Source: Epiperipatus broadwayi
Lineage: Eukaryota > Onychophora > Udeonychophora > Euonychophora > Peripatidae
Direction: 5' to 3'
Assembly: GCA_028023455.1 (NCBI GenBank)
Contig: JAQFVV010006334.1
Coordinates: 3,302,596 to 3,366,595 of the forward strand
Length of the DNA stretch: 64,000 nt
Made by a program: the position numbers and the translations under genes. The notes below the pieces were generated by a model that was not told where the DNA came from, made no database searches, and saw only the letters and a list, made by a program, of their open reading frames with translations. Of this stretch, positions 36,997 through 47,234 are shown in pieces. Position 1 is the first letter of the stretch. Each line of letters opens with the position of its first letter.

Positions 36997-37627
36997 TGTT
37001 ACATCTCAATTTACTTTCATTTACTAGACTAGTTCAGATTCCATCTTCTTATCTTGATCTAGATAATATATATTCAGTAGAAGAATCAGGCCAATGGGTG
37101 ATGATGTTTAGTGAAATTTGATTGTTTTCATTTTGAAAGGAGATCTGGCTATAAATAGTTAGTCCAGTTAAGAGGACAACAACTTACTGTCAGACTAGAA
37201 CAGCAGTCCACGTGTTGTTTGTTATATGGTTAAAACAGTGAGACAAGTTCATATTAGAACTGAACGCTGCTAGAATGTAAATCAAACACAAGGCAAGCTG
37301 TCATGATACAGCTGAAGTGTCATCACATTTACACATGAGACAAGCTGTCACAATACAACTGAAAGTGACACTTTACTGTCTCGCGAGGCAAGCTATGACG
37401 GTATAGCTGGAAGCTGTAGGTAAACTTAGAAGGGCACTTGAAATTGGGTGCACCTGAAATTGCTTACCTTAATAGTTGCACCGCAATTGGATCCTGTACC
37501 TCGCCATGCTTCCAGGCGAAGATATAACAGTTGTATATATTGTACATACACATGTATATATTAATAAATATTTAATCATATTATTACGAGTTTGTGTTTA
37601 TTACAATCACGCAATATAAACACAACA
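36997..37627 (+). repeat. Gypsy-type 3' LTR
   Basis: Starts TGTTACATCTC right after the polypurine tract and ends near ATAAACACAACA. It includes the TATA box 'ggctataaatagttag' (about 37149) and a polyadenylation signal AATAAA near 37562. It contains three short repeats of 'gaggcaagctatgacggtat'-like sequence (about 37280, 37328, 37385). The right boundary is approximate because no target duplication could be confirmed. Confidence 0.6.
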
Positions 37628-37629
37628 AT

Positions 37630-39550
37630 ACTATTCTCCTCTCTTCTTCGGATGTTGCTGGTCTAACCAAAGTCAGTACTCACAAGGGAAATATAACCTG
37701 GAAGATTTAGATTTGTGAATATGTTACTGCGCTATTCGTTACTGCGCTATTCCGTAAAGCAAAATAGTGTCACTTTAAATCCATTATTCACGAATGTAAA
37801 GGTCCGAACTTTGATCCTCATAATGGTACTGTTCTTGGCCCGGGCAACAACACCTGAAGATTGAAAAAAATATTACTCGAGACGTTTGCTATTTTTGTAG
37901 GTTATTACTAACAGTTGATTATCCATAATATCTGCTGAATATATTTTAAAAATTTAAATAGAAGTTTGAATTTTTTAAAAATATTTACCAATTAATATTA
38001 AATATTAAAAATAGTCTAACAATTATGAATACAAATCTTAATGCATTAATATTATTTATTTTTTAAATAAAAAAATGTTATTTCTTTCATTTATTAAAAA
38101 AAAGGACAGCAATAACAAAAATTCCCACCGTCTGTAGCAAATGGGAATGTTTACAAAGGCAATAAAAGGGGTTTTGCTTTAGTACATCCGCAATGACTCT
38201 GAAACTTTCCGTTCTGATGGGTTCATTAATGGACATTACTTTAATCCTCTTTGGAATTTTTACATATAATTAGACTTTATTTCCGTCTATTTTTATTTAT
38301 TTGTTATACTGAAATACGCATGCACACACTTGTGTAGGAAATACTTTTTTTTAATTTCATATATTTAAATTAATTACAACTACTCCTTCATACATGCGGC
38401 ATTCAGATATTCTGTTTATTTGTTTAATATAATAAAAATAATCAAATAGATTATTGGTGTGAGCTCACAATGAGTTCGAGCACTGGAAAGTTAGAGAATA
38501 GAATCGCGATTTACTGACGTAGAACTCCAGAATCCGCCATTTTACCCAGAACTAAATCATGTAATAAGTATGTAGTGCATTTATTTTAATGTCAATAAAA
38601 AAAAAATCCCTTTTTTAAGCTAAACATTTAGAACATTGAGTATGGATTAGAAGCTTTTTGAAGATAAATGTATCGGAAAGCATGAATAGATAGATAAATG
38701 ATACAAAACTGAACGGGATAATCAAGAATCTGGCTTTGAAAAGAATAAATCATTGGCGAAATGTGTGACGTTTAACAATTCTTGCGTGGGAAAGGAACAA
38801 AAAAAACATTTATTTTTCATTCACTATTATTTGGAAAATGAATAAAAATATCAGTGACAGAACCGTCACGTGTTATATCATCACTCTGGCAAAGTACAAA
38901 TATTTAATTGTTTAAAAAAAATAAAAAACTTGTACTAAGCAATATAACATACATTTTTCTAAAGACATTCAATATGCATATTAGATGATGGAAATAGTCC
39001 AATATACAAATATAATGTACATATTTATTTTTCTAAAAAACAAAACAATAATTATTTAATTCTTTAAATTATAATTAGAGGATTTTTGGCAGTGCCTAAT
39101 AAAGTACTTATCAAATGTTTATTTAAAACTATTTAATTAAAGATCAATTTTTAACGAAAAGAGAAGAAATAGTCCTACAAGACTGTGATAATGTCTTAAA
39201 ACTATCAAAATCTTTCCTGCCTCTCCCACTTGTTTTTTTTTAAGTCTTTTTGCAAATCTAATTATAGTAACTTTCACTTTCTGCACACCTTCACTTTTAA
39301 CATTGAAACGGAAAAGATTTTTAAAAAAAAAACGCTCGCAGGCCGCAGGAGGGACTCTAGGAAGATCTGCATGCGTTAGATACACATGCCACACCCTATA
39401 TCAGAATCGCTTTGGAAACGTAAAACAAAAACAATTTTATTATTTTTAGTGAGAATATTTTTTTTTATATATGAAATGCAGTTAATAAAGAAATTTTTTC
39501 ATAATAATAAAATAACTGAAACATAGGCTTATTTATACCTGTGTCTATAT
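37630..39550. other. Unique-looking block with retained CpG, possible regulatory DNA
   Basis: No exon is established. The 15-bp word gttactgcgctattc occurs twice in tandem at about 37720-37751. At 38515-38543 a CRE-like TGACGT and a YY1-like CCGCCATTTT lie 14 bp apart. A G+C-richer patch with CpGs is at about 39330-39420. These may be promoter-like, but no downstream gene is visible. Confidence 0.3.
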
Positions 39551-39552
39551 AT

Positions 39553-39949
39553 ATGTAATATTAGGGTTTGAGCACAGACTTTCACACGACCCACCACTCT
39601 CCACTCCATCTAATAACACTGATACACTTAAACATACATATGTTGAAAAGATAAATAATCACCAATATACGTATTTCATGCTAAACCAGCAATCAAGTGT
39701 GGAGTAGATTGAAGCCTGTCCATTAAAGTATGAGGATTGTCTATCTTAATATATATCTGAGCACTTATAGTATATATGTGTAGAGATGATAATCTGGACC
39801 AACTGATGATTGCTGGTTTAGCATGAAATACGTATATTGGTGATTATTTATCTTTTCAACATATGCATGTTTAAGTGTATCAGTGTTATTAGATGGAGTG
39901 GAGAGTGGTGGGTCGTGTGAAAGTCTGTGCTCAAACCCTAATATTACAT
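39553..39949. mobile_element. REP-B palindrome (foldback form)
   Basis: Inverted arms of about 145 bp ('atgtaatattagggtttgag' at the left, 'ctcaaaccctaatattacat' at the right) flank a ~100-bp centre carrying 'cctgtccattaaagtatgag'. The arms contain the same blocks as the linear REP-B copies (gaaatacgtatattggtgat; gtgggtcgtgtgaaagtctg), so the palindrome is a foldback version of that family. The B-box-like word lies in each arm. No target duplication is evident. Confidence 0.85.
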
Positions 39950-40191
39950 AATAATAAAAGTAAAAAACAACAACATATCAATCAACCTTTTTAAATATAT
40001 TTCCAACTGCGGAACAGTAAAGAAGTCAGTATTCACCAGGCTTGCCACTTTCTGATGGTGAGTGTGCGAGTAGCTTTTCACTCTTGTTATTCTAGCTAAG
40101 GGTAGATTGCTATCCAGAGTAGTGAGGTTCATGTGATTTTGCATCTGTCTTTTATCCTCTATTTACCATTTATTGAACAATATCAAACAAT

Positions 40192-40322
40192 TAGTTGGGC
40201 CAGAAAGGCTGCCTGACAGAAAAATCACAAGCCTCTTGAAAAAAGGCTCAGTTGGCATGAATTTGAACCTGAGGTCACAAGCCTGGCAAGTGAATGCTTT
40301 ATCACTGTATCTCAAAGTCTTT
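40192..40322 (-). repeat. tRNA-derived SINE-like repeat (family 3)
   Basis: Read on the minus strand it starts 'gatacagtgataaagcattc' (A-box-like) with a B-box-like 'caggttcaaattcatgcc', then a body with 'ttcaagaggcttgtgatt' and 'gtcaggcagcctttctgg'. No tail or duplication was seen. It is a single copy in the window, so the family is inferred only from the tRNA-like head. Confidence 0.4.
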
Positions 40323-40385
40323 TCATAACAATAAACCACAATTTATTTATTTGGAAGTAAATTATAATAATGTTTATTTGATTAA

Positions 40386-40564
40386 ATAGTAATGTGATAA
40401 ATACATCGATCGTAGATCATCATTTCTCTAGTATTACTTGTACATGTTAATAAATAAAATTGTTGCCCTGTGTAGTTTGATACAAATTCTGGATTGTATA
40501 TCCTTAGATCCATTCCAATTTTCATACTTCCAGCACTCAAACTTTTTATGAATCCTCCCAGCTG
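40386..40564 (-). CDS. Possible coding exon, unknown protein
   Basis: On the minus strand 'aaatgtctttccag' gives a good splice acceptor at 40565. The following frame starts LGGFIKSLSAGSMKIGMDL and continues through NPEFVSNYTGQQFYLLTCTS to a TAA at 40386. An internal donor-like ACAA|GTAATA near 40430 would make it a ~130-bp internal exon. The amino-acid mix is protein-like, including an N-glycosylation-type NYT. I do not recognise it. A second, very strong acceptor (pyrimidine run then ccag at 40896-40920) lies upstream on the same strand, but opens only 11 codons. Confidence 0.28.
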
Positions 40565-41183
40565 GAAAGACATTTATATATTTATGGAGATCACTTTTTT
40601 GATCCATTTCAGTAAAGGCAACGCAAAAGTAATAAAATATAGTTTTTAATATATGTTTGGTGATCAATTTAATATTCAATTGCATTAATTGCAAAAATCA
40701 TTGTTATATTTGAGAAAGCTATTTAGAACAGGATAACCATTTTAAATAATGTATAGGCAGACCACTTATAGTTTTTGTTTATAATTTCATTATTTCTCTA
40801 TCTTTTTCATTTTGTACTCTCTCTACATCTTAGAAGTTTCTAGATTCATAATATTATTGATTAAAAGAATCTAAGTTCTGCTTTCATAACTTCTTCTGGA
40901 TGAGAAAGAAAAAAGGGAAGGATTAATATCTTTCTTAAAAAAAACTTGCATTTATTTAGCTGGACTGACAGCAACCAGCAAAGATCTGATCTGGTTACAT
41001 CCCAAGTGGAAAGAAAATATAAAAACACTTTTTTTGTAAAAATAAATAAAGTGTTTTCAACATTGGAACAATAGCAAAAGTGAATATTCCTTTTTAGGAT
41101 GTTCAACATGAATCAACAATCAACAAATTATGATGAAAAAAAAATGGATTTTTTTTTCAATGTTTCAAACATTTTTTTTTCCA

Positions 41184-41443
41184 GACCAACAATAAAGGCA
41201 TCTGGATTTGATTTTCTTAGATACATCTGGCGTTTTATCAATGGATTGAGGACAACCTATAGTCATTGCACTCATCTACTTTATAAATGGAATTTACTTT
41301 CTGTAATTGTGGGCAAACATAAATTACAGAACATGTTAATGACTACCAAATCTATAGCTATAATGGCAAATAAAAAGATTTTGGGAAAAAAACCTTATGG
41401 TGAATCTATCTTCTGTTTAGAATCTCTACAGATTTCAGTATGA
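41184..41443 (+). CDS. Weak exon-like open frame, plus strand
   Basis: An acceptor-like 'catttttttttccag' ends at about 41183 and an 87-codon open stretch follows (starting PTIKASGFDFLRYIW). A donor-like TTTCT|GTAATT lies near 41301. The residue mix is only moderately protein-like, and the neighbouring exon-like segments are on the other strand, so this is a low-confidence call. By my rough reckoning a random frame of this size is expected about once in a window this AT-rich. Confidence 0.15.
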
Positions 41444-41488
41444 TATTTTGTTAATAGTTAATCTGTCAAAAAAATTTATATGCTAAAT

Positions 41489-43017
41489 CAGCGTTTCCCA
41501 ACCTTTTTGGCTCACGTACCACTTGGTAGTATATCATGCTAAATTGTACCACTTCGTAAAAATGATTGTATTTTGTGAAATTTGTTATTGCGAGTGTGTT
41601 ATTTTATTTGCATTATATATACTATAGGGTGACCATGTATTCACATCACATAATGAGACAAATTACATTGTAACATGCCTAAACGTCATGCTGGATTATA
41701 AACTCACTGAAATTATAAACTCACTGTAACATATATGTATGTGTTTGTTCAAAGTATCATATTTATCTACTATTTTGTCATATTTCATTTACTAATAAAT
41801 GGTTTTAATAAAAACACAAAATTATAAAAACCCAATTAATATATTTTTTATCATAATCAAATGTTTTTATAAAATAAATTTAATGAGATCCTTGTGCTTG
41901 TTTCGAAGAACATAATTTTTTGAAATTTGGTTCAGAAGATGCAAGATATACCTTAAGTCTATAGCTGCATTCAATCTGTTTCAATACTTTTTTTAAAAAA
42001 AAATATATGAAGAAAAAGCTCTTTCTACTAATTCCATACCAGTAAATGATAATAATAATTTAAGAGCTTTCTCAGAAAACTGTTCATATTCTTTAATGTT
42101 TAACCAAAATTAATTAGATTGTGTCGATAATTCTATTAAATTTTTTTTCTCTTTTATTGATAATGATGTAGCTTTTTCTAAATTTTCTTCATAGAAGGGG
42201 TTTGAAATCCACTTATCATTTGTGTTTTTGGGTTTTGGAAAATATTCCATGAAAGACAATTTTAATCCTGTTAAATGTGCTATTATATTTTCTGTATATC
42301 TTGAGACAGACTAACCTTATTTTCTAACAAAAAAATATGTAGAGTTTCGAATTTTTCCGGTTGATTGTTTTCAATACACTGTTTCCAAAAATCTAATTTC
42401 TTAATCATACTTTCAATTTTATTATTAACATTAAAGATCGTTATCGAGTTATTCTGAAGTGTCAAATTTAAGTTCATTTATTTGCAAAAAATATCAGATA
42501 AATATGCAAGCACCTGAAGCCAATCAAAATCATACAATTTCGAAGAGACATCAAAAGGATTGTCTTAAAAAAAAAACCTGTGCTTCTTGTCTAAGTTCGA
42601 ATAAGCAGGTTATATAGGGATCAATAAATTTTAATAAACAAAGACGATACAATCACAAACAATAACCTGTCACTTGTAAGTCATGCGGTGAAGTGAATGA
42701 GAGTGCAGCACTATCACAACAGTGGCAGCGACATTCTCAAGTTACTGGTGGCTAACGGCTAAATTTAAAAGTGCACTCCAAAAAAAAAAAAACCATATCA
42801 ATTGCTGGATTTTCGATCATCGACTGTACATATTAACAACTTTATTGTATAATATTATTCATTAAAATAATTTTTATGAATTATAGGAAAAAAGGTTTCT
42901 ATAATATTTTTATGATTTAATTTTTTATGTCCGCCATTATTGATTATTTTTCGTGTACCACCAACCAGCAACTCGCGTACCACCAGTGGTACGCGTACCA
43001 CAGGTTGGGAAACGCTG
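41489..43017 (-). mobile_element. hAT transposon with C-terminal transposase remnant, 8-bp duplication
   Basis: Terminal inverted repeats CAGCGTTTCCCAACCT and AGGTTGGGAAACGCTG are perfect, and the exact 8-bp duplication tgctaaat flanks the element (41481-41488, 43018-43025). On the minus strand the interior encodes pieces of a hAT transposase of the ZBED5/SCAND3-like group. At 42283-42477 there is SMIKKLDFWKQCIENN, then EKFETLHIFLLEN. Further down (about 42180-42220) there is KWISNPFYEENLEKA, then SEKALKLLLSF (about 42050) and RLNAAIDLRYILH (about 41940-41975), the C-terminal dimerisation region. The N-terminal zinc finger and most of the catalytic core are missing, and stops interrupt the rest. 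At 1529 bp it is an internal deletion of a longer autonomous element. Confidence 0.85.
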
Positions 43018-43204
43018 TGCTAAATAAATAAGCAGAAGTCTAATTAAGTCAACATGGTTTATGACTGGGTATTTATTAAAATGACTATGATGATTTGAAT
43101 AGTAGTAAAAATGTATGCTAAAGGCAATGAAAATCATGTATTATTATCCCAAGTATATTTTTCTATGCTCTGAAATATCTAAAATAAATTATATCAGTTT
43201 TAGT

Positions 43205-43340
43205 CTCCCATTTTGGTGCAGTGATAAAGCAACAAATTCTAGAATTCAAAAGACCCAGAGGTCATGGTCCAACTCTGTCACTCATGGCTTTGGATTATTT
43301 ATGAACTCTTGTGAAATTTTGATTTTTTTTTTTTTAACAA
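43205..43340 (+). repeat. tRNA-derived SINE-like repeat (family 2), best copy
   Basis: Starts 'ttggtgcagtgataaagcaa' (A-box-like), followed by 'gacccagaggtcatggtcca' with a degraded B box, then 'ctctgtcactcatggctttg' and 'ttatttatgaactcttgtga', ending in a T-rich tract. It is the reference for the copies at 14392, 18764 and 44690. Confidence 0.5.
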
Positions 43341-43377
43341 TTTCAGTTCTGAATTTTTAAAAAATTAATTTATGGGT

Positions 43378-43755
43378 AGGATGACAACCTTGGCACTAAC
43401 ATGGGCTTTGCACTTTTCCATCATCCAATTTTCAATGAAATGGAATGCTGAAGAGTTGTGGGCTGGAGTAGTTTGAAGCCTGTCCATTAAAGTATGAAGA
43501 TTGGCTATCTTAATGTAAAGCTGAGCACTGATTGTATATATGTGTGGAGATAGTAATGTGGACCAACTGTTGAGTGCTGGTTTAATACAAAATACGTTTA
43601 TTGGTGATTATTTATCTTTTCAACGTGTGTGATTAGGTGGGTCAGCAATATAAGATGGCACTGAGAGTAGTGGATAGTGTGAAAGTCTGAGTTCGAATCC
43701 TGCATATATTACACATATAAATGCAGGTTTAAGCCTGTACAATGTATTTATTTTA
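43378..43755 (+). repeat. Interspersed repeat with B-box-like end (REP-B)
   Basis: Full-length linear copy, collinear with 20690-21036. It has an added 5' part ('gacaaccttggcactaacat') that is also found at 56820. It contains 'gagttcgaatcctgc' near 43690. No clear flanking duplication. Confidence 0.75.
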
Positions 43756-43759
43756 AGAA

Positions 43760-44318
43760 TTAAGATGAACTAAAATCTTTTTTTTATTTTTAAATAAAAG
43801 TATCTTAGAGAACTGTCATATATAAAGAATTTATTTCTTAAATATTAACATCTATTTTTTTATTTCTTAATTAGAATCTTAATTTTTACTGCTTTATTTT
43901 GATTGCCTTAAGCAACATTAACCTGTGATTTGAAACATGAAGATATAAAAAGAGAGAATAAAATCTCAATTTACCAAGTAAAAGAAAGATTATGTGTTTC
44001 ACCTGCCATTCTAGTGCCAAACATCATTGAAGTAATCTTATAATGAAAAAGTATATATTTACAATGGCGTCTTTCACCTTAGCTCAGTCATATCAAACCA
44101 TCGATCACCCTGAAATCAGATCAACCAATCTCTGATGCATTTTTGAAATACTTAGGTCACTTTTTCTCAAGTGAGTAAGACATATATAGCTCATATCATA
44201 ATTTTAACTTCATATACATCTTTTTTTTAGATATATTTTTTAACTTCCTATATACATATATATTTCAAACTTTTATTTCATTACGATTTCCTGAAACGTA
44301 TCTCCAAAGACGTGAAAA
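43760..44318. other. Intergenic, nothing recognised
   Basis: A slightly richer stretch at 44060-44170 has no recognisable motif. Confidence 0.35.
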
Positions 44319-44319
44319 A

Positions 44320-44396
44320 AATAAATAATCATCAAGATCGGCATTTCACGGTGAACCAGCACTCATGAGTGGGTCCAGATCATAATAATCTCTTGC
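44320..44396 (-). repeat. REP-B fragment
   Basis: The minus strand reads the 'tgagtgctggttcaccgtga' and 'gatgattatttattttttt' part of the repeat. It covers only the central block. Confidence 0.55.
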
Positions 44397-44560
44397 ACAT
44401 TTTTTTTCATCGTTTGTTTAGAATTTTATAGATAGCAATTTACTATAGTTTGAAAAGAGTCAAACTTTCTGAACTTACAACTTTCCAACAAACCACTTCA
44501 TGGAATTATATTAGTGATTATTACTGATTATTCATTAAACTAGAAAATTTATTTGTTTTG

Positions 44561-44648
44561 TGTTGGTGGCCTAGTGGTTAGCATTGCTGCCTTCCAAACA
44601 GCTGGCCCGGGTTCGTTTCCCGGTGCATTTGACACATAAAAAAAAACA
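44561..44648 (+). mobile_element. tRNA-Val-like SINE
   Basis: Starts GTTGGTGGCCTAGTGGTTAG (A box) and contains GGTTCGTTTCC (B box). It ends TTTGACACAT followed by A9. The anticodon-like loop is mutated (CTTCCAA), and about 12 bp are missing compared with the copy at 26811. No target duplication was found. Confidence 0.8.
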
Positions 44649-44689
44649 TGGCTGAAATGGTTTTACAATAATATATGTATATATATATT

Positions 44690-44790
44690 AGAGTAACTTT
44701 ACTGCTCAAGAGTTCGTAAAAAGTTCAATTTCGATCATAGGACCCCACATTCCAGAGTTTGACACTCGAACTACGGCAGCTAAAATGCAC
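44690..44790 (-). repeat. tRNA-derived SINE-like repeat (family 2), diverged
   Basis: Minus-strand copy with 'actgctcaagagttcgtaaa' at its 3' half, and the 'gaccccacattccagagttt' and 'acactcgaactacggcagct' parts. Assigned by similarity to 14392-14510. Confidence 0.35.
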
Positions 44791-45048
44791 AGAGCACATA
44801 TAATAAATAAATTGGATTAAAATTATCCATGGAACTTATTCACTATCTTTCTTTCTTTAGACTATAAGTTAATATTATTTAAAAACTTACGCGATCCGAA
44901 TATAGCATAAACATAGGAATTAAAATATCACTTTTATCTTTTGAAAATAACAAAAAAATCGAATTTCATGCTTTATTTTTTTTCATTTTTAATAGTAAAT
45001 TGTTTAATACTTTGATCAATATTGTGTAAATCAATTACTGCCGATTTA

Positions 45049-45280
45049 TTTAGTTTGGAATCAATCTGAATTTGCTGAAGACAAACTGAAAAATCCATCA
45101 TCTGCCAACAACGTATATCAATATTACTTCTGATTTAAATGATAAGTGTATTTACTATTTAATTTGGAATCAATCTGAATTTGCTGAAGACAAACTGAAA
45201 AATCCATCATCTGCCAACAACTGTAACAAAAAGTATATCAATATTACTTCTGATTTAAATGATAAGTGTATTTACCTGTT
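45049..45280. repeat. Tandem duplication, ~120-bp unit x 2
   Basis: The block starting 'tttggaatcaatctgaattt' and ending 'gataagtgtatttac' occurs at about 45053-45156 and 45161-45276. The copies are nearly identical except for a 12-bp insertion (tgtaacaaaaag-like) in the second. The low divergence suggests a recent event. Confidence 0.9.
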
Positions 45281-45384
45281 ATACCTATTATCATAGGTTC
45301 AAATCTGGCAAAAAAAAAAAAAAGAAAAGAATTCTTTATTAGATTTCTGAGAATTAATTAGTAAGTGTAGGATTTTTTTTCTAA

Positions 45385-45720
45385 GAAGCCACCCATGTTC
45401 AATCCAATAAATTATCCATTTATTGATTAGCAATGAACATCTAGCCATTTTAAACTAGGGATGACAGACACTAAGTTGACCTGAATTAATTAGATGGTTG
45501 TCAGTGTATGACTATAAACCAAATATGATTGATTATAGATTTCACGACTGATGACACACCCACCCCACCCATGTCAAATTTAATAAATCATTCATTTATT
45601 AGTTAGTAAAGGACACCTAGCTATTTTTAATTTGGAGAACGATTAATCTGAATTGATTAGGTGGTTGTCAATGTTCTCACTATAAATCAAATATGATTGA
45701 CTAGAAATTTCACACCATGT
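45385..45720. repeat. Tandem duplication, ~165-bp unit x 2, diverged
   Basis: The block with 'cacccatgttcaatccaata', 'cattttaaactagggatgac' and 'aaccaaatatgattgattat' (about 45388-45555) is repeated at about 45566-45716 with many substitutions ('cacccatgtcaaatttaata', 'aaatcaaatatgattgacta'). Confidence 0.8.
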
Positions 45721-45724
45721 ATAG

Positions 45725-46435
45725 ACGCTAAGCGTGTAGTTTATTTCCCCCTTTTAACATTTTTTTTTTTTATTATGAGACTATCTATAAATAATGTAGA
45801 GTAAAATAAATATATAATTGAATGGTTTATTGTGGGAGTTCGTAAGAAAGTCAACTAATGGTTGTGATAATCTAGGCGGCAATTTATTGTTACAGATTTT
45901 ATCTTGAATTACAATTAAAGAAATCAAACTTAAATATGAATACATCGTTTAAATCAACATTATCTATTTTTTATTTACTCAATTACTGTGCAATATTTAA
46001 ATTGTAAAGATCGGAGTAACAGTCTTTTTTCTTTAAAAATAATAAAATATTTATCTTCAGTAATAGTTTGCCGCTGCATGGCCAAATTTAATTTAAAATG
46101 ACATTTTAAAATCTGCTTATTAACCTCAATTCTACCTTTTAAAAAAAAAAAATGAATATTATTATTTCATAGTATCTTCTCTTTGTTATTATTAATTAAA
46201 CTGATTATTTATATTATCCCACTTATCATAATTTTTACTTCCCTTTAAACTATATTTTTTAAAAAATGACGCCAATAAAAAACTCATTATTTCTTGCAAA
46301 AAAAAAAAAGCTTTTAAAGCATACTCTGGCATATGACATTAAAATGTCTATTATATGTGAGTGTATTATAATTCTAGAATAATTAAAAAATAATAGAACA
46401 AATGAAATAAGCTTGAATTAAAAATTCTCGCTGCT
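45725..46435. other. Intergenic, nothing recognised
   Basis: AT-rich with A runs. No gene-like sequence. Confidence 0.35.
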
Positions 46436-46439
46436 GGTG

Positions 46440-46712
46440 TTCAGAATATGAATGTAAGTACATGTGAATAAACATATTACTTCTCATTTTAAATATATTG
46501 CTGGAAGAGATGATAATAAATATATGGGCAATTTAAATCTTAAACTGTAAAAGATCAAGAAAGAGACCATATTTGAGATGGATGGATAAAATAAGGAAAC
46601 TTGATATGACGTGGAGAGAAAAAACTAGGGATTGGAGAAACTGGATTAAATTTGAAGAAGGCGTTATCATGCAGTGTACCAGTAATAGTTGAAAATAATG
46701 ATGATGATCTAT
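46440..46712 (+). mobile_element. LINE 3' fragment (RTE-like)
   Basis: The plus strand reads RKRPYLRWMDKIRKLDMTWR at about 46558-46617, the basic C-terminal block common to these LINEs (R-P-x-x-R-W-x-D-x-I). It ends in a GAT repeat (aatgatgatgatc) at about 46697-46709, the same kind of 3' tail as the long copy ending near 52200. Confidence 0.65.
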
Positions 46713-47234
46713 ATAAATTACATCATGAAAGCCATCATTCTTAAACAAATTGTTTAGCAATCAGTTGTTAAGACCCACTATAATTAGGCAGTTAATTTGT
46801 TTAGGCATGAGAGTTTTTATGGGGGATTTTTCTTTCAAGATTCCATTTACTGTCCAATTGTATTGTTGCCTAACAACATATTACTGATATTCTATTAGTT
46901 TATTTAAGTTTGAAGAATTTAATGAAAATGACCCCTTATCTGTTGACACATATAGTCTAATACATATATTAACTCTTATACTGAACAGAAATATAGAACC
47001 AATTAAGTCAATCTCCATAATATCATTAGCTAGAAATATGCAACCAAACAAATCAATTCATAGTTGATGTGATTTATAGTTCATAATATTTTAAGGTATT
47101 ATGCTTGGTTATATATTTATCTTCAGCCTAATGGCTAATTATTATACATGTAGTGTTTTTAAAGAATAGTATTTACTATTTTTTATAATTAATTAAGTAT
47201 TTTTTTAAGAATATTTATGAATTAGTTGCAGAAA
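46713..47234. other. Intergenic, nothing recognised
   Basis: No recognisable feature. Confidence 0.3.
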
